Source: Alphaproteobacteria bacterium
GTDB lineage: Bacteria > Pseudomonadota > Alphaproteobacteria > Reyranellales > Reyranellaceae
DNA length: 64,000 nt
NCBI GenBank assembly: GCA_019635875.1
Contig: JAHBYP010000001.1
Coordinates: forward strand, 62,001 to 126,000
Reading direction: 5' to 3'
The notes beneath the pieces are model-generated. The model was not told the DNA's origin. It was given only the letters and a program-made list of their open reading frames with translations, and ran no database searches. A program made the position numbers and the translations under genes. Position 1 is the stretch's first letter. Each line of letters starts with the position of its first letter. Positions 26,776 through 35,823 of the stretch are shown one piece after another.

Positions 26776-29016
26776 TCAGTGTCCTACCGGATCGCGGCGA
26801 TTGAGGTAGTACTCGTCGCGCGGGAAGAGGTCGGTGTTGGCGTCGGCGAAGGGCTCGACGCGGCCGTCGTTGAGGATGTCGGGCTTCTTCTCGCCGAACC
26901 AGCGGCGCAGCTCGGTGACATCGACGCCGGCGGCTTCGAAATGCCCGCGAATCGCCGGATCGTCGAGCTTGCGCTGGATCGCCGCCGGGTCGTAGGCGAT
27001 CGGCCGGTCGCTGCCGATCAGCGCCGGGTGCACCATCGTCACGTAGGGGAAGACGCTGCGGAAGGTCGCGACGCTGCGATCGGTCGGCGCCCATTGCACG
27101 TAGAGCCCGCCGGGCTCGAGGCGTGCTTTCACCTGCTGGAAGAACTCGACCGAGTAGAGCAGGCCTGACAGCGAGCTCTTGGGCAGAATCGCGTCGGCCT
27201 CGATCACGTGGTAGCGCGTGGTGTCGACGGCGAGCGCATGGCGGCCGTCGCCGATGTGGAAGTCGAAGCGCTTGGCGGACAGCAATCGGTCGATGCCGAT
27301 GCGCCCGCCCGAGGCGACGAAGATCCGCAGCGAGTCGACCACCGGCTCGACGATCTCGATGGCGCGCACGCGCTCGGTGGCGGGATTGACGCCGGCGCTG
27401 TAGGGCGTGCCGCCGCTGCCGCTGCCGATCACCAGCACGCGCTTGGGGTCGGTGTGCGCCAGCGGCCCGATCGCGCCGAGGAAGGCGTGCACGGTGCAGA
27501 ACGGCAGGCAGCTCTGCGAGTGGCCGGCGATGTACATGCGGCCGCGCTCGGCCTCGGTCAGGCGGATCATCACCACGCCGGTGCGATCCTCGGCGACGAT
27601 GGCGCGCTCGGCGGTCTTCAGCCCGTGCAGCCTCGTCCAGAAGCCGTGCGTCGCGGGCAGCAGCGCGATGCAGGCGCCCAGCGCCACGGCGGCGCCGGCG
27701 ATGCGCAGGCGCGTGGCGCTGCGGTCGCGCAGCATCTCGATCAGCGCGAAGGCCAGGCCGATCACGGCGATCAGCTTCAGCGTTCCCGACGTGCCCAGCC
27801 AGTGCAGCAGCGCCAGGCCGGCGACCAGGCTGCCGGCGCTGTTGCCGACGATGTTGGCGAGCTGCACGTAGCCGACGCGACGGCCGACCGCGGCGAGATC
27901 GCGCTGCACGGCCTTCTGCACGACGGGAAACGAGAAGCCCATGACGAAGCTGGCGGGCAGCACGACCAGCGCCAGCAGCACGGCGATCAGCCAGGGCCGC
28001 GCGTCGGCGCCGGCGACGATGTCCTTGTCGACCATGTCGTCGGGCAGCACGCCCCAGCCGATCAGCCACCAGGTCAGCAGCGCGCCGCCGATGCCCAGCA
28101 GGGCGGCGATCGCCTGCATGCGGAAGAAGAAGCCCCGTGGATCGGCGATGCGGTCGATCACCCTGGCGCCGGCCAGCAGGCCGACTGCGTCGCCGACCAG
28201 GAACACGCCCAGCACCAGCGAGAAGCCGTAGGCGTTGGACTGCAGGGTGACGCCGATCAGCCGGTACCAGACGATCTGCAGCGCCACGATCGAGAAGCCG
28301 GAGACGAAGACCAGGAAGCACCAGCGGCCCACGGGCGCATCGCCGCCCGCGATCGTTCTGGCCGATGACGCGGCCCCACAGTCGGCACGCAGGCCCCGCG
28401 TCACGGCAAGCGACACACCGCCAGCGGCGATGGCGACGTTGATGGCGGCGGCGAGATAGATCGCGCCGTCGTAGCCGAGATGGCCGATGACCACCCAGCC
28501 GGCGACGAGGGCGCCGATGCCGGCGCCCAGGGTGTTGAGCCCGTAGAGCCAGCCGATCTGCCGCGCCGAGGCGGCGATGTCCTGCACGATCGCCTTCGAC
28601 AGCAGCGGCAGCGAGCAGCCCATCAGGAAGGTCGGCCACAGAAGGCAGGCGAAGACGATCAGGAACATCGTCAGGCGCGAGGACGACAGCGGCGCCAGCC
28701 TGGCGAATACCACCTCGTGGAACAGCCACGGGCTCAGCGCGGCGAACAGCGCGATGCCCAGCTCGCAGGCGGCGAAGAGCAGCAGCGCCGCGCGCCGCGA
28801 CAGCCGGTCGGCGCGCAGCCCGGCGACCAGGCTGCCGATGCCCAGGCCGAGCAGAAAGGCGCCGACGACGATGGCGGCGGAGATGCTGTCGGCGCCGCCG
28901 AACAGGCCGAGCAGGCGATGCCACGCCGTCTGGTAGACCAGGGCGCTGAAACCGCTGAAGAAGAAGAGCGCGAACAGAAAGGCGAGCGCGGTGCGCGGCG
29001 TCGTGCTGGAGGTCAT
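26776..29016 (-). CDS. Membrane-fused spermidine synthase-like protein
   Basis: A 746-residue protein. Residues about 10-460 form a polytopic MFS-like membrane region (YQTAWHRLLGLFGG, GLGIGSLVAG, PTFLMGCSLPLLSKA, repeated with a second SGFSIVALQIVWYR half). From about 480 a class I methyltransferase-like fold of polyamine aminopropyltransferases follows, with VLVIGSGSGGTPY (nucleotide loop) and FHIGDGRHAL. Such fusions are widespread and uncharacterised; they may modify or export a substrate at the inner membrane. Whether the soluble part transfers aminopropyl groups is unknown. Transcribed alone between repeats A6 and A7. Confidence 0.82.
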   Translation of the reverse strand: MTSSTTPRTALAFLFALFFFSGFSALVYQTAWHRLLGLFGGADSISAAIVVGAFLLGLGIGSLVAGLRADRLSRRAALLLFAACELGIALFAALSPWLFHEVVFARLAPLSSSRLTMFLIVFACLLWPTFLMGCSLPLLSKAIVQDIAASARQIGWLYGLNTLGAGIGALVAGWVVIGHLGYDGAIYLAAAINVAIAAGGVSLAVTRGLRADCGAASSARTIAGGDAPVGRWCFLVFVSGFSIVALQIVWYRLIGVTLQSNAYGFSLVLGVFLVGDAVGLLAGARVIDRIADPRGFFFRMQAIAALLGIGGALLTWWLIGWGVLPDDMVDKDIVAGADARPWLIAVLLALVVLPASFVMGFSFPVVQKAVQRDLAAVGRRVGYVQLANIVGNSAGSLVAGLALLHWLGTSGTLKLIAVIGLAFALIEMLRDRSATRLRIAGAAVALGACIALLPATHGFWTRLHGLKTAERAIVAEDRTGVVMIRLTEAERGRMYIAGHSQSCLPFCTVHAFLGAIGPLAHTDPKRVLVIGSGSGGTPYSAGVNPATERVRAIEIVEPVVDSLRIFVASGGRIGIDRLLSAKRFDFHIGDGRHALAVDTTRYHVIEADAILPKSSLSGLLYSVEFFQQVKARLEPGGLYVQWAPTDRSVATFRSVFPYVTMVHPALIGSDRPIAYDPAAIQRKLDDPAIRGHFEAAGVDVTELRRWFGEKKPDILNDGRVEPFADANTDLFPRDEYYLNRRDPVGH

Positions 29017-29075
29017 GGGCCTATGGAAGCTCGCCCGCGAAGGTCAGCGCGATCGCATGTGGAGTTCGGCCCTAC

Positions 29076-29196
29076 CTTCCCCCGGAGGGGGAAGGTGGCG
29101 CGCGAAGCGCCGGATGGGGGATGCCTCAACGAAACCGGTGTCCGGCTTCGACATCCCCCTTCCGCCCTTCGGGCACCTTCCCCCTCCGGGGGAAGG
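29076..29196. repeat. Family A palindromic intergenic repeat, copy 7
   Basis: Full copy in the 248-bp gap between two minus-strand genes. GCGCGAAGCGCC left half, CCCTTCGGGC right half. Confidence 0.9.
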
Positions 29197-29264
29197 TAAG
29201 ACCAAGTCAGGTCCGCCACATGTCATAGCCCCGACTGCGCGGGGAGAAGGAAAGGCGATGATGC

Positions 29265-30182
29265 TCATGCAGCCGTCGACTCGTCTTCCCATGGCGGCGG
29301 GTCGAACTTGGTGGTCAGGAAGTCGACCAGTGCCGTGACCTTGGGCGGCAGCAGGCGGCGGTGCGGATAGACCGCCTGGATCGGGATGGTGTCGCGCGGC
29401 GTGAAGGGCTGCAGGATCTCGACCAGGCTGCCGTCGCGCACCGCGCGCGCCACGGTCAGCCTGGTGAGTCGCACGATGCCGACGCCCTCGACCGCGAGCT
29501 GGTAGAGCACGTCGCCGTCGTCGGTGCGGCAATTGCCGCGCACCATCACCTCGCGCGCCACGCCCTCGACGATGAACGGCCAGCGGTTCATCGGCGTGCG
29601 GTCGCGGAAGCCCATGCAGTTGTGGCGCGTGAGCTCGTCGGGATGCTGCGGCTCGCCGTGCTTCTTCAGATAGGCGGGCGCGGCGACGACGACTCGCCGG
29701 TCCTCGCCGATCTTGCGCGCGACGAAGCTGGAATCGGCCAGGCGGCCGATGCGGAAGGCGACATCGAAGCCCTCCTGCACGAGGTCGACCACGCGGTCGG
29801 TGAAGGAGAGATCGAGCTCGATGCCGGGATGGCTGTCGAGGAACTCCGGCACCAGCGGCAGGATCTGGTGCGCGCCGAAGGCCAGCGAGGTGGTGACCTT
29901 GACCAGGCCGCGCGCCTCATGCCCGCGCCGGCCGATCGCCGCCTCGACCTCGTCGACCTCGCCGATGATGCGCGCGGCGTCGCGGTAGAAATTCTCGCCT
30001 GCCTCGGTCAGCGCCAGCTTGCGCGTGGTGCGGTTGAACAGCCGCACGCCCAGCCGCTCCTCCAGCCGGGTCACGAGCTTGCTGACCGCCGATGGCGTCA
30101 GGCCGAGCTGCGGCGCGGCGGCCGAGAAGCCGTTGGCTTCCACCACCTTGACGAACGCCGCCATGTCGCCGATCCGGTCCAC
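29265..30182 (-). CDS. LysR-family transcriptional regulator
   Basis: A 305-residue regulator. The N-terminal winged helix-turn-helix (FVKVVEANGFSAAAPQLGLTPSAVSKLVTRLEERLG) is followed by the RLFNRTTRKLALTEAG linker and a periplasmic-binding-like effector domain. The DinB-family gene lies divergently, which is the standard layout for a LysR target. A GATGAA-N5-TTCATC palindrome sits in the 30183-30221 gap as a likely operator. Confidence 0.9.
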   Translation of the reverse strand: MDRIGDMAAFVKVVEANGFSAAAPQLGLTPSAVSKLVTRLEERLGVRLFNRTTRKLALTEAGENFYRDAARIIGEVDEVEAAIGRRGHEARGLVKVTTSLAFGAHQILPLVPEFLDSHPGIELDLSFTDRVVDLVQEGFDVAFRIGRLADSSFVARKIGEDRRVVVAAPAYLKKHGEPQHPDELTRHNCMGFRDRTPMNRWPFIVEGVAREVMVRGNCRTDDGDVLYQLAVEGVGIVRLTRLTVARAVRDGSLVEILQPFTPRDTIPIQAVYPHRRLLPPKVTALVDFLTTKFDPPPWEDESTAA

Positions 30183-30204
30183 GCTGCCCCTGTCTTTGCT
30201 TATT

Positions 30205-30221
30205 GATGAACCGAATTCATC
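30205..30221. promoter_or_regulatory. Putative LysR operator palindrome
   Basis: GATGAA (30205-30210) and TTCATC (30216-30221) are perfect complements around CCGAA, 23 bp from the regulator's start codon and upstream of the divergent DinB gene. Spacing and symmetry fit LysR-type sites. Confidence 0.45.
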
Positions 30222-30278
30222 ATGGAGCGAGCATTGGACGATCTTCAGCCAAGATCAATCGAGAACTATCCTTCGCAG

Positions 30279-30785
30279 ATGCGAAACGCTGCGCTCTGGG
30301 CCCAGTTCGCCCGCTACAACACCGTGGCGAATGACCGGCTGTACGCCGCGGCGGCCGCGTTTGCCGACGCCGACCGCAAACGTGACGTCGGCGCCTTCTT
30401 CGGCAGCCTGCACGGTACCCTGAACCATCTGCTGGTCGGCGACGGCATCTGGATGGCCCGCTTCGAGGGCCGCGCGGCGCCATCGACCGGGCTGGATGCG
30501 ATCCTGCACGAATCGTTCGACGACCTGCGCGCGGCCCGCACCGTGATGGATGCGCGCATCGAGGCGTTCTTCGTCGCCTTGCCGGACGGTTTCCTCGAAC
30601 GGCCGGTCCGCTACGGCAACAACGAGGGCCGCGTCTTCGAGGACCCGCCCTCGCTGATCCTGCCGCACTTCTTCAACCACCAGACCCATCACCGCGGCCA
30701 GGCGCACGCCATCCTCTCGCAGCTCGGCATGGGCCGCCGCACGCCGGTCCTCGACCTGCACCGCGTGCTCAAGCCAGATCCTTGA
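30279..30785 (+). CDS. DinB family protein (putative metal-dependent hydrolase)
   Basis: A 168-residue four-helix bundle protein of the DinB/YfiT group. The family's His triad is visible: SLHGTLNHLLVGD in helix 2 and FFNHQTHHRGQAHAIL in helix 4, expected to bind a divalent metal and in some members a thiol cofactor. Family members begin at the FARYNTVANDRLY helix, so I chose the ATG at 30279. An ATG at 30222 would add 19 residues and abut the operator palindrome. Likely controlled by the divergent LysR regulator. Confidence 0.8.
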   Translation: MRNAALWAQFARYNTVANDRLYAAAAAFADADRKRDVGAFFGSLHGTLNHLLVGDGIWMARFEGRAAPSTGLDAILHESFDDLRAARTVMDARIEAFFVALPDGFLERPVRYGNNEGRVFEDPPSLILPHFFNHQTHHRGQAHAILSQLGMGRRTPVLDLHRVLKPDP

Positions 30786-30796
30786 CCGTAGCTTCC

Positions 30797-30922
30797 CTTC
30801 CCCCGGAGGGGGAAGGTGGCGCGCGCAGCGCGACGGAAGGGGGATGTCGAAGACGAACGCAGGAGTCCGTCTTCGACATCCCCCTTCCGCCCTTCGGGCA
30901 CCTTCCCCCTCCGGGGAAAGGG
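30797..30922. repeat. Family A palindromic intergenic repeat, copy 8
   Basis: Between convergent genes. The right outer arm is slightly degenerate (CCGGGGAAAGGG instead of CCGGGGGAAGG). Confidence 0.88.
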
Positions 30923-30925
30923 AAG

Positions 30926-33355
30926 CTACACCGGCGATGGCGGTGGTGGTGGCGGCGGCGGCGCTGGCGGCGGTGCGGTGCCGGCGATGCCGATGCCGGC
31001 GGCGGCGAGATTGTCGAGCACCGCGTGGTTGAGCTGGCTGCGCGCCACCGGCGTCGTGGCGATGTTGCGCAGGAAGCAGCGCAGCTCCCATTCCAGCCCG
31101 TTGGGCGCGATCCTGTTGAACACGGTGAACGGCTTGGGCGTGGTCGCCACCAGCGGATTGTCGGTCGCCGCCTGCATCAGTGCGGCCTGGACCCGGGCGA
31201 GGTCGCTGCCGTGCGCGACGCTGACCGTGATGTCCACGCGCGCCATGTTGTCGGCGTAGGTCCAGTTGATCACCGCGGTCTGCAGGAACTGCGAGTTCGG
31301 CACGATCACCGAGGCGCGTTGCGCGGTCTGCAGCTCGGTGGCGCGGATGTTGATGCGCTTCACCGATCCCTCGTGAGCGCCGACGGTCACCCAGTCGCCG
31401 ACCTTGATCGGCCGCTCGACGAGCAGGACGATTCCCGAGATCGTGTTATTGGCCAGGCCCTGCAGGCCAAGGCCGATGCCGACCGAGAGCGCGCCGACGA
31501 TCAGCGCCAGGTTGGAGAACTCGACGCCCAGCGCCGTGATGCCCAGCAGCGCGGCGGCGACGATGCCGACATAGTTCAGGCCGGCATCGATGGTGTACTG
31601 CACCGTCCGATTGATCTCCATCGACGGCAGCACGCGCTCGCGCACGGTGCGGCGCAGCAGCTGCAGCGCCGCCAGCGCCACCACGAACACCGCGACGCCG
31701 ATCAGGATCGCCACCAGCGAGATGGTGTGGCCGCCGACCTTCAGGCCGGTGAGCAGACGCCACGTCCAGTCGACGATGTCGTCGGACGGCACGCCCCAGA
31801 TCGCCGGCAGCACCACCGACAGCGCGGCGAACAGGATGATGTCGAGCGCCAGCAGCAGCAGCAATCGGCCCTTGAGCGGCGACTCGGGCGCAAGGCCCAT
31901 CGCCTGGCGCATCCAGCGGCCGCTGGGCGTGTCGGGTGCCGAGGCGGCCTCGACCACGTCGTGCACCACCTGGCGCACCACGATGGCCAGGACGATGGCG
32001 ATCAGGCTGAACAGCAGCGATTCGTAGAGATGGCTGGCAAGGTTGCTGTAACCCAGCACCGCCGCGCCCAGCGACAAGAGCGCGATCAGCGTGATCAGGT
32101 GCCGCGCGGCCGCCCAGACGCGGCCGCCGAGCGGCCGGTGCGAGCCATCGTCGTCGGCTTTGCCGCGGCGCCACGCCTCGGCGCGGAACACCGGGATGGT
32201 GAGCGGCACGGCGAGGGCCACGAAGAGCAGGATGGTCAGGGCCTGGAGTGCCGGCCGGTCGGGGAAGGGCGGTATCAGCAAGCCCTGCAGCGACATCAGG
32301 ATCGCGTAGGCCCAGACCAGCCGCCGCAGGCGGTTCGAGAGGATGCGCGCGGCGCCATCGTCGAACGGCGCGATGCGCCAAGTCGGCCGCATCGGCGCCA
32401 GCGCCGATTCGCCGATGCCCGAGGCGAGCAGCGCGATGGCCAGGCCGATCGCCGTCCTGGTGACGAACCAGGTGGTCGCCGCACCGGGATTGCCGCTGTG
32501 GAACACCACCACCAGGAAGAGCAGCGCCAGCACCGGCGCGGCGACCGAGCCCACGCCGTCGAGCGCCGCGGCGACGACACGCTGGCGATAGGTCGGCTCG
32601 GCGATGCCGCTGTCGCGGCCGTGGCGCTCGCGCAGGCGTCGGAGCCACCACCACAGCCCGACGGTGACGAAGGCGCCGATCAGCGCGACCGGCGCGGCGG
32701 AGAGCGGTCCGTCCGCCGGGTCGGCGGCGAACCACACCGCGGCCGTGGCGCGCTGCTGCACGATCACGTCGCCGAGGTCGACGGAGGCCTGTTCCCAGGT
32801 CGCCGGCGCGAAGGGCGAGGCCGCCTTGCGTAGCAGGGTGCGCACGAAGGTCTCGCCGCGCAGCCGCCCGAGCTGCTGGACCAGGCGTTCGGCGCGCGCG
32901 TTGGCGAGCTCGGCCTGGCGTACGCGGCCCTCGATCAGCGCCACCTGGGCGCGCAGACGCTCGCGTTCCTGCCGCACATCGTCGGGCTCGTCGACCCGGG
33001 CGTCGTCCGGCTTGCGATCCGGCTTGGCGTCGGGCTGTGCCGCCGGCTCGAGCTTGCCCAGCAGGGCGCGCAGCGAGGCCAGCTCGTCCCGTGCCGCCGC
33101 CGCCGCACCGGCCGACGAATCGCGGATCTCGGCGGCTTCGTGACGCAGCTGCTCGATCTCCGCCCGGACCAGGTTGGGCCGGCTCGCGACATCGGCGATG
33201 CGATCCAGCGTGCGGGTCCAGCCGGCCAGCATGGTGGTGAAGGGCCGCTCGGGCGCTCCGGGCTGCGCTGTCTGTGCGAAGGCCGCCGATGCGAGCACAC
33301 CGAGCGCCACGAAGGTCAGCAGAAGACGGCGCGCGGCGGAGGCCAGGGAACCCAT
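30926..33355 (-). CDS. Mechanosensitive ion channel protein with DUF3772 domain
   Basis: An 809-residue inner-membrane protein. It has a signal peptide (LLLTFVALGVLASAAFAQ), a periplasmic helical domain of DUF3772 type to about residue 190, then about ten transmembrane helices. The last of these form the MscS core: FSNLALIVGALSVGIGLGLQGLANNTISG is the Gly/Ala-rich pore helix, followed by the cytoplasmic beta-domain VERPIKVGDWVTVG. The C-terminus is an unusual poly-proline tail. It would open under membrane tension during osmotic downshock. Length and architecture resemble MscK/MscM-type large channels. I start at the ATG 33355 where the signal peptide begins. Confidence 0.88.
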   Translation of the reverse strand: MGSLASAARRLLLTFVALGVLASAAFAQTAQPGAPERPFTTMLAGWTRTLDRIADVASRPNLVRAEIEQLRHEAAEIRDSSAGAAAAARDELASLRALLGKLEPAAQPDAKPDRKPDDARVDEPDDVRQERERLRAQVALIEGRVRQAELANARAERLVQQLGRLRGETFVRTLLRKAASPFAPATWEQASVDLGDVIVQQRATAAVWFAADPADGPLSAAPVALIGAFVTVGLWWWLRRLRERHGRDSGIAEPTYRQRVVAAALDGVGSVAAPVLALLFLVVVFHSGNPGAATTWFVTRTAIGLAIALLASGIGESALAPMRPTWRIAPFDDGAARILSNRLRRLVWAYAILMSLQGLLIPPFPDRPALQALTILLFVALAVPLTIPVFRAEAWRRGKADDDGSHRPLGGRVWAAARHLITLIALLSLGAAVLGYSNLASHLYESLLFSLIAIVLAIVVRQVVHDVVEAASAPDTPSGRWMRQAMGLAPESPLKGRLLLLLALDIILFAALSVVLPAIWGVPSDDIVDWTWRLLTGLKVGGHTISLVAILIGVAVFVVALAALQLLRRTVRERVLPSMEINRTVQYTIDAGLNYVGIVAAALLGITALGVEFSNLALIVGALSVGIGLGLQGLANNTISGIVLLVERPIKVGDWVTVGAHEGSVKRINIRATELQTAQRASVIVPNSQFLQTAVINWTYADNMARVDITVSVAHGSDLARVQAALMQAATDNPLVATTPKPFTVFNRIAPNGLEWELRCFLRNIATTPVARSQLNHAVLDNLAAAGIGIAGTAPPPAPPPPPPPPSPV

Positions 33356-33405
33356 GACCGTTTCGCTACCGCGTCGCGCCGCACGGCGCAACGGCGAGTC
33401 CAATG

Positions 33406-33435
33406 CCTTCCCCCGCCAGGCCAGCGGGGGAAGGT
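33406..33435. repeat. Short hairpin related to family A
   Basis: CCTTCCCCCGC and GCGGGGGAAGG arms around CAGGCCA, upstream of the channel gene. It resembles the outer arms of family A with the whole centre missing. Confidence 0.6.
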
Positions 33436-33446
33436 AGAAGAGACCT

Positions 33447-34661
33447 CTACGCCACCGGCCCGCCTGTCCCCGCCGGCGCGGCGGCCAGGCGCGCGGCGCG
33501 GCGGCGCTTGGCCAGCATGATCATGCCGACCGTGCCCCCGACACCGACCACCAGCACGGCGATGCCGACTACAGGGCGGTAGTACAGCCAGGCGATGGCG
33601 ATGGTGGTCGTCGCCACCAGCAGGGTGAGCACGAAGGCGATGACGCCGGTGCCCATGCGGATGACGTCGCCGAGAATCGGCAGCACGTCGCCCAGCACGC
33701 CCAGCGGACGGAAGAACAGGCCGAAGCCGATGAACATCGCCAGCGCGCCGCCGCCGCGCAGGATCCAGGTCAGCGTCACGTTGGCCGCCTGCGCCTCGCT
33801 GAACAGCTGCGCCGCCGGCACCACGCCCTTGGCGACGATCAGCAGCGCATCGCCCGCCTGGGTCTGGTAGCGGCCGAAGCCCGAGCCGGCCTGGCGCGCG
33901 ATGACAGTGAGCTGCTGCGCCGTGACCTGCTCGAAGCTGACGCGCAGATCGCCGATGCGCGGCGAGCCCGGATCGACGCCCATGTAGATCGTGCCGTCAC
34001 TGACATGGAGGTTGCCGCCCAGACGCTGGCGCAGCGCCTGGAGCTGCGCCTGGTCGACCGGCAGGCGTTCGCCGCCGCCGACCTGACCCAGCGTCTCGGC
34101 GGTGAGCTGGAAAGCGCCCATACTCGCCGACGGGGCGACGAAGTCGCGGCCGCTGTAGCGCATCTCGGGATTCGAATGACCGCCGGGCTGCTTGAAGCGC
34201 GAGGAGTCGATGCGCCGGTCGGACCAGGCCCTGACATAGGTATAGGTTGTCACCGTCTCCTGGCTGCCGCCGACATTGGTGCGTTTCTCCTGCTTGGTCT
34301 CCTCCTTCCACTGGTACATCTCGACCTTGCGCACCAGCCTGACCGCCGTCACCGACATGCCGAACTCGGGGTCGGCCACCGGGCCGGCGAGCTTGAGGTC
34401 GGCGGAGACATGCACCAGCTTGCCCTCGTTGGCGGCGTCGACGCGCTCGGACGGCACGCTGATGACGGCGGCGGCACCCTCGCTCAGCGAGCGCGCGGTG
34501 GTGACGGCGCGGCCCTCGTTCCAGAACAGCACGCCGATGGAGACGGCGACCAGCACGATGCCGGTCAGCACGCCGGTGATGGCCTGCTTCATGCGATCGA
34601 ACCACGAAACCCGCGTCGTCTCGGTGAAGCTGTCGCTGCTGCCTTGGTTCTCGTCCGACAT
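33447..34661 (-). CDS. TMEM43 (LUMA) family membrane protein
   Basis: A 404-residue protein of the TMEM43 family, named after the human nuclear-envelope protein. One helix near the N-terminus (AITGVLTGIVLVAVSIGVLFWNEGRAV) precedes a long extracytoplasmic domain with the family's NEGRAVTTARSL and YSGRDFVAPSA stretches. A cluster of three to four helices follows near the C-terminus (LTWILRGGGALAMFIGFGLFFRPL, GVIAFVLTLLVATTTIAIAWLYY) and a basic tail. Bacterial members have no known function. Start at 34661 has a strong GGGGGAGAGG. It is divergent from the MBL hydrolase and ends about 90 bp before the channel gene start. Confidence 0.8.
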   Translation of the reverse strand: MSDENQGSSDSFTETTRVSWFDRMKQAITGVLTGIVLVAVSIGVLFWNEGRAVTTARSLSEGAAAVISVPSERVDAANEGKLVHVSADLKLAGPVADPEFGMSVTAVRLVRKVEMYQWKEETKQEKRTNVGGSQETVTTYTYVRAWSDRRIDSSRFKQPGGHSNPEMRYSGRDFVAPSASMGAFQLTAETLGQVGGGERLPVDQAQLQALRQRLGGNLHVSDGTIYMGVDPGSPRIGDLRVSFEQVTAQQLTVIARQAGSGFGRYQTQAGDALLIVAKGVVPAAQLFSEAQAANVTLTWILRGGGALAMFIGFGLFFRPLGVLGDVLPILGDVIRMGTGVIAFVLTLLVATTTIAIAWLYYRPVVGIAVLVVGVGGTVGMIMLAKRRRAARLAAAPAGTGGPVA

Positions 34662-34814
34662 GGCCTCTCCCCCCTTGTCAGGTTCCCGCCAGTGTACTTG
34701 CAGCGTGCGCGCCTTGCACCTACGGTTCGCCTGGTACGCCACCTCACGAGGGAGAACCGGGATGAAGCGCGCCCCAGGCGGAGCGCAAGCAGCCACGGCG
34801 ATGGAGCGCGTCTG

Positions 34815-35708
34815 ATGGACCGCCCCGCGCCCATGCCGGTCACGTTCCGGCTGGGCGAGATCACCGTGTTCAGGATCAAGGAGACCCTTGGCCGGGCGTT
34901 CTCGCCGCTCTTCCTGCTGCCCGCGATGGATCGCGACGTGCTGCGGGAACACGCAGGCTGGCTGGTGCCGAGCCACTACGACGCCGAGGTCGACCGCTTC
35001 GTCATGGGCACGCATTCCTGGGTGCTGAAGACCAAGCGCCACACGATCCTGGTCGACACCTGCATCGGCAACCAGAAGTTCCGGCCGGAAAGCCCGAACT
35101 TCCACATGCTCGACATGCCCTACCTGCAGCGGCTGGTCGATGCCGGGCTGTCGGTCGAGGACATCGACATCGTCTTCTGCACCCATATGCATGTCGACCA
35201 TGTCGGCTGGAACACGCGGCTGCTCAACGGCCGCTGGGTGCCGACGTTTCCCAACGCGAAGTACCTCTACTCCCGGCGCGAGTTCGAGTGGGTGAAGAAC
35301 CGCGCCGGTCTGCAGCCCGACTCCGAGGAGGCCGCGATCTACAACGATTCGATCGGTCCCATCGCCGCCGCCGGCCTGGCGGTGATCGTCGACGACGGCT
35401 ACGAGATCGAGCCGGGCATCACGCTGGAGCTGGCGTCGGGCCACACACCGGGCTCGATGGTGATGCGCGTGCAGTCGGGCCAGGGCCGCGCCGCCCTGGT
35501 CGGCGACGTCTGCCACCACCCGCTGCAGGTGTTTTTTCCTGAATGGAACAGCGCCTTCTGCGAGGACGAGGACGGCGCACGTGCCACGCGCCGGCGCGTG
35601 CTGGGCAGCGTGGCCTCCGACGGCAGCCTGCTGATGCCCGCCCATTTCGGCGCCCCGCACGCCGTGCGCGTCAAGGCCAAGGGCGACCGCTTCGAGATTC
35701 CGTTTTGA
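34815..35708 (+). CDS. MBL-fold metallo-hydrolase
   Basis: A 297-residue metallo-beta-lactamase fold enzyme. The zinc motif THMHVDHVGW (HxHxDH) is intact, with further ligands likely in ASGHTPGSM and LVGDVCHHP and in the C-terminal MPAHFGAPH. The layout (GLGEITVFRIKE-type N-terminus, long insert FRPESPNFHMLDMPYLQ) is that of the AttM/AiiB-like and related lactonase branch, but the substrate cannot be assigned. GGAG lies 8 nt before the ATG. Confidence 0.87.
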   Translation: MDRPAPMPVTFRLGEITVFRIKETLGRAFSPLFLLPAMDRDVLREHAGWLVPSHYDAEVDRFVMGTHSWVLKTKRHTILVDTCIGNQKFRPESPNFHMLDMPYLQRLVDAGLSVEDIDIVFCTHMHVDHVGWNTRLLNGRWVPTFPNAKYLYSRREFEWVKNRAGLQPDSEEAAIYNDSIGPIAAAGLAVIVDDGYEIEPGITLELASGHTPGSMVMRVQSGQGRAALVGDVCHHPLQVFFPEWNSAFCEDEDGARATRRRVLGSVASDGSLLMPAHFGAPHAVRVKAKGDRFEIPF

Positions 35709-35714
35709 CACACC

Positions 35715-35817
35715 GTCGTCCTGAGCGCAGCGAAGGACCTCGCGGTATCGCGGCCACACACGAGCGTCGTGGCCGATCGCTCCACCGCGAGGTCCTTCGC
35801 TGCGCTCAGGACGACAG
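35715..35817. repeat. Family C inverted repeat, copy 1
   Basis: Arms CGTCGTCCTGAGCGCAGCG / CGCTGCGCTCAGGACGACAG, continuing through AAGGACCTCGCGG and its complement, enclose a ~30-bp centre. It fills the gap between convergent stops. Confidence 0.85.
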
Positions 35818-35823
35818 CGTGCC

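Noticed and set aside
21254-30922. Could the family A copies be a second CRISPR?
   Set aside because: Each is a lone palindrome in a different gap, thousands of bases apart, with no regular spacers.
34762-34815. 17-codon frame ending where the MBL gene starts (TGATG)
   Set aside because: No hydrophobic or regulatory feature and a weak ribosome site; not enough to call a leader peptide.
34662-35759. Upstream extension of the TMEM43 frame
   Set aside because: It is antisense to a clear MBL-fold hydrolase, and the true start has a strong ribosome site at 34661.
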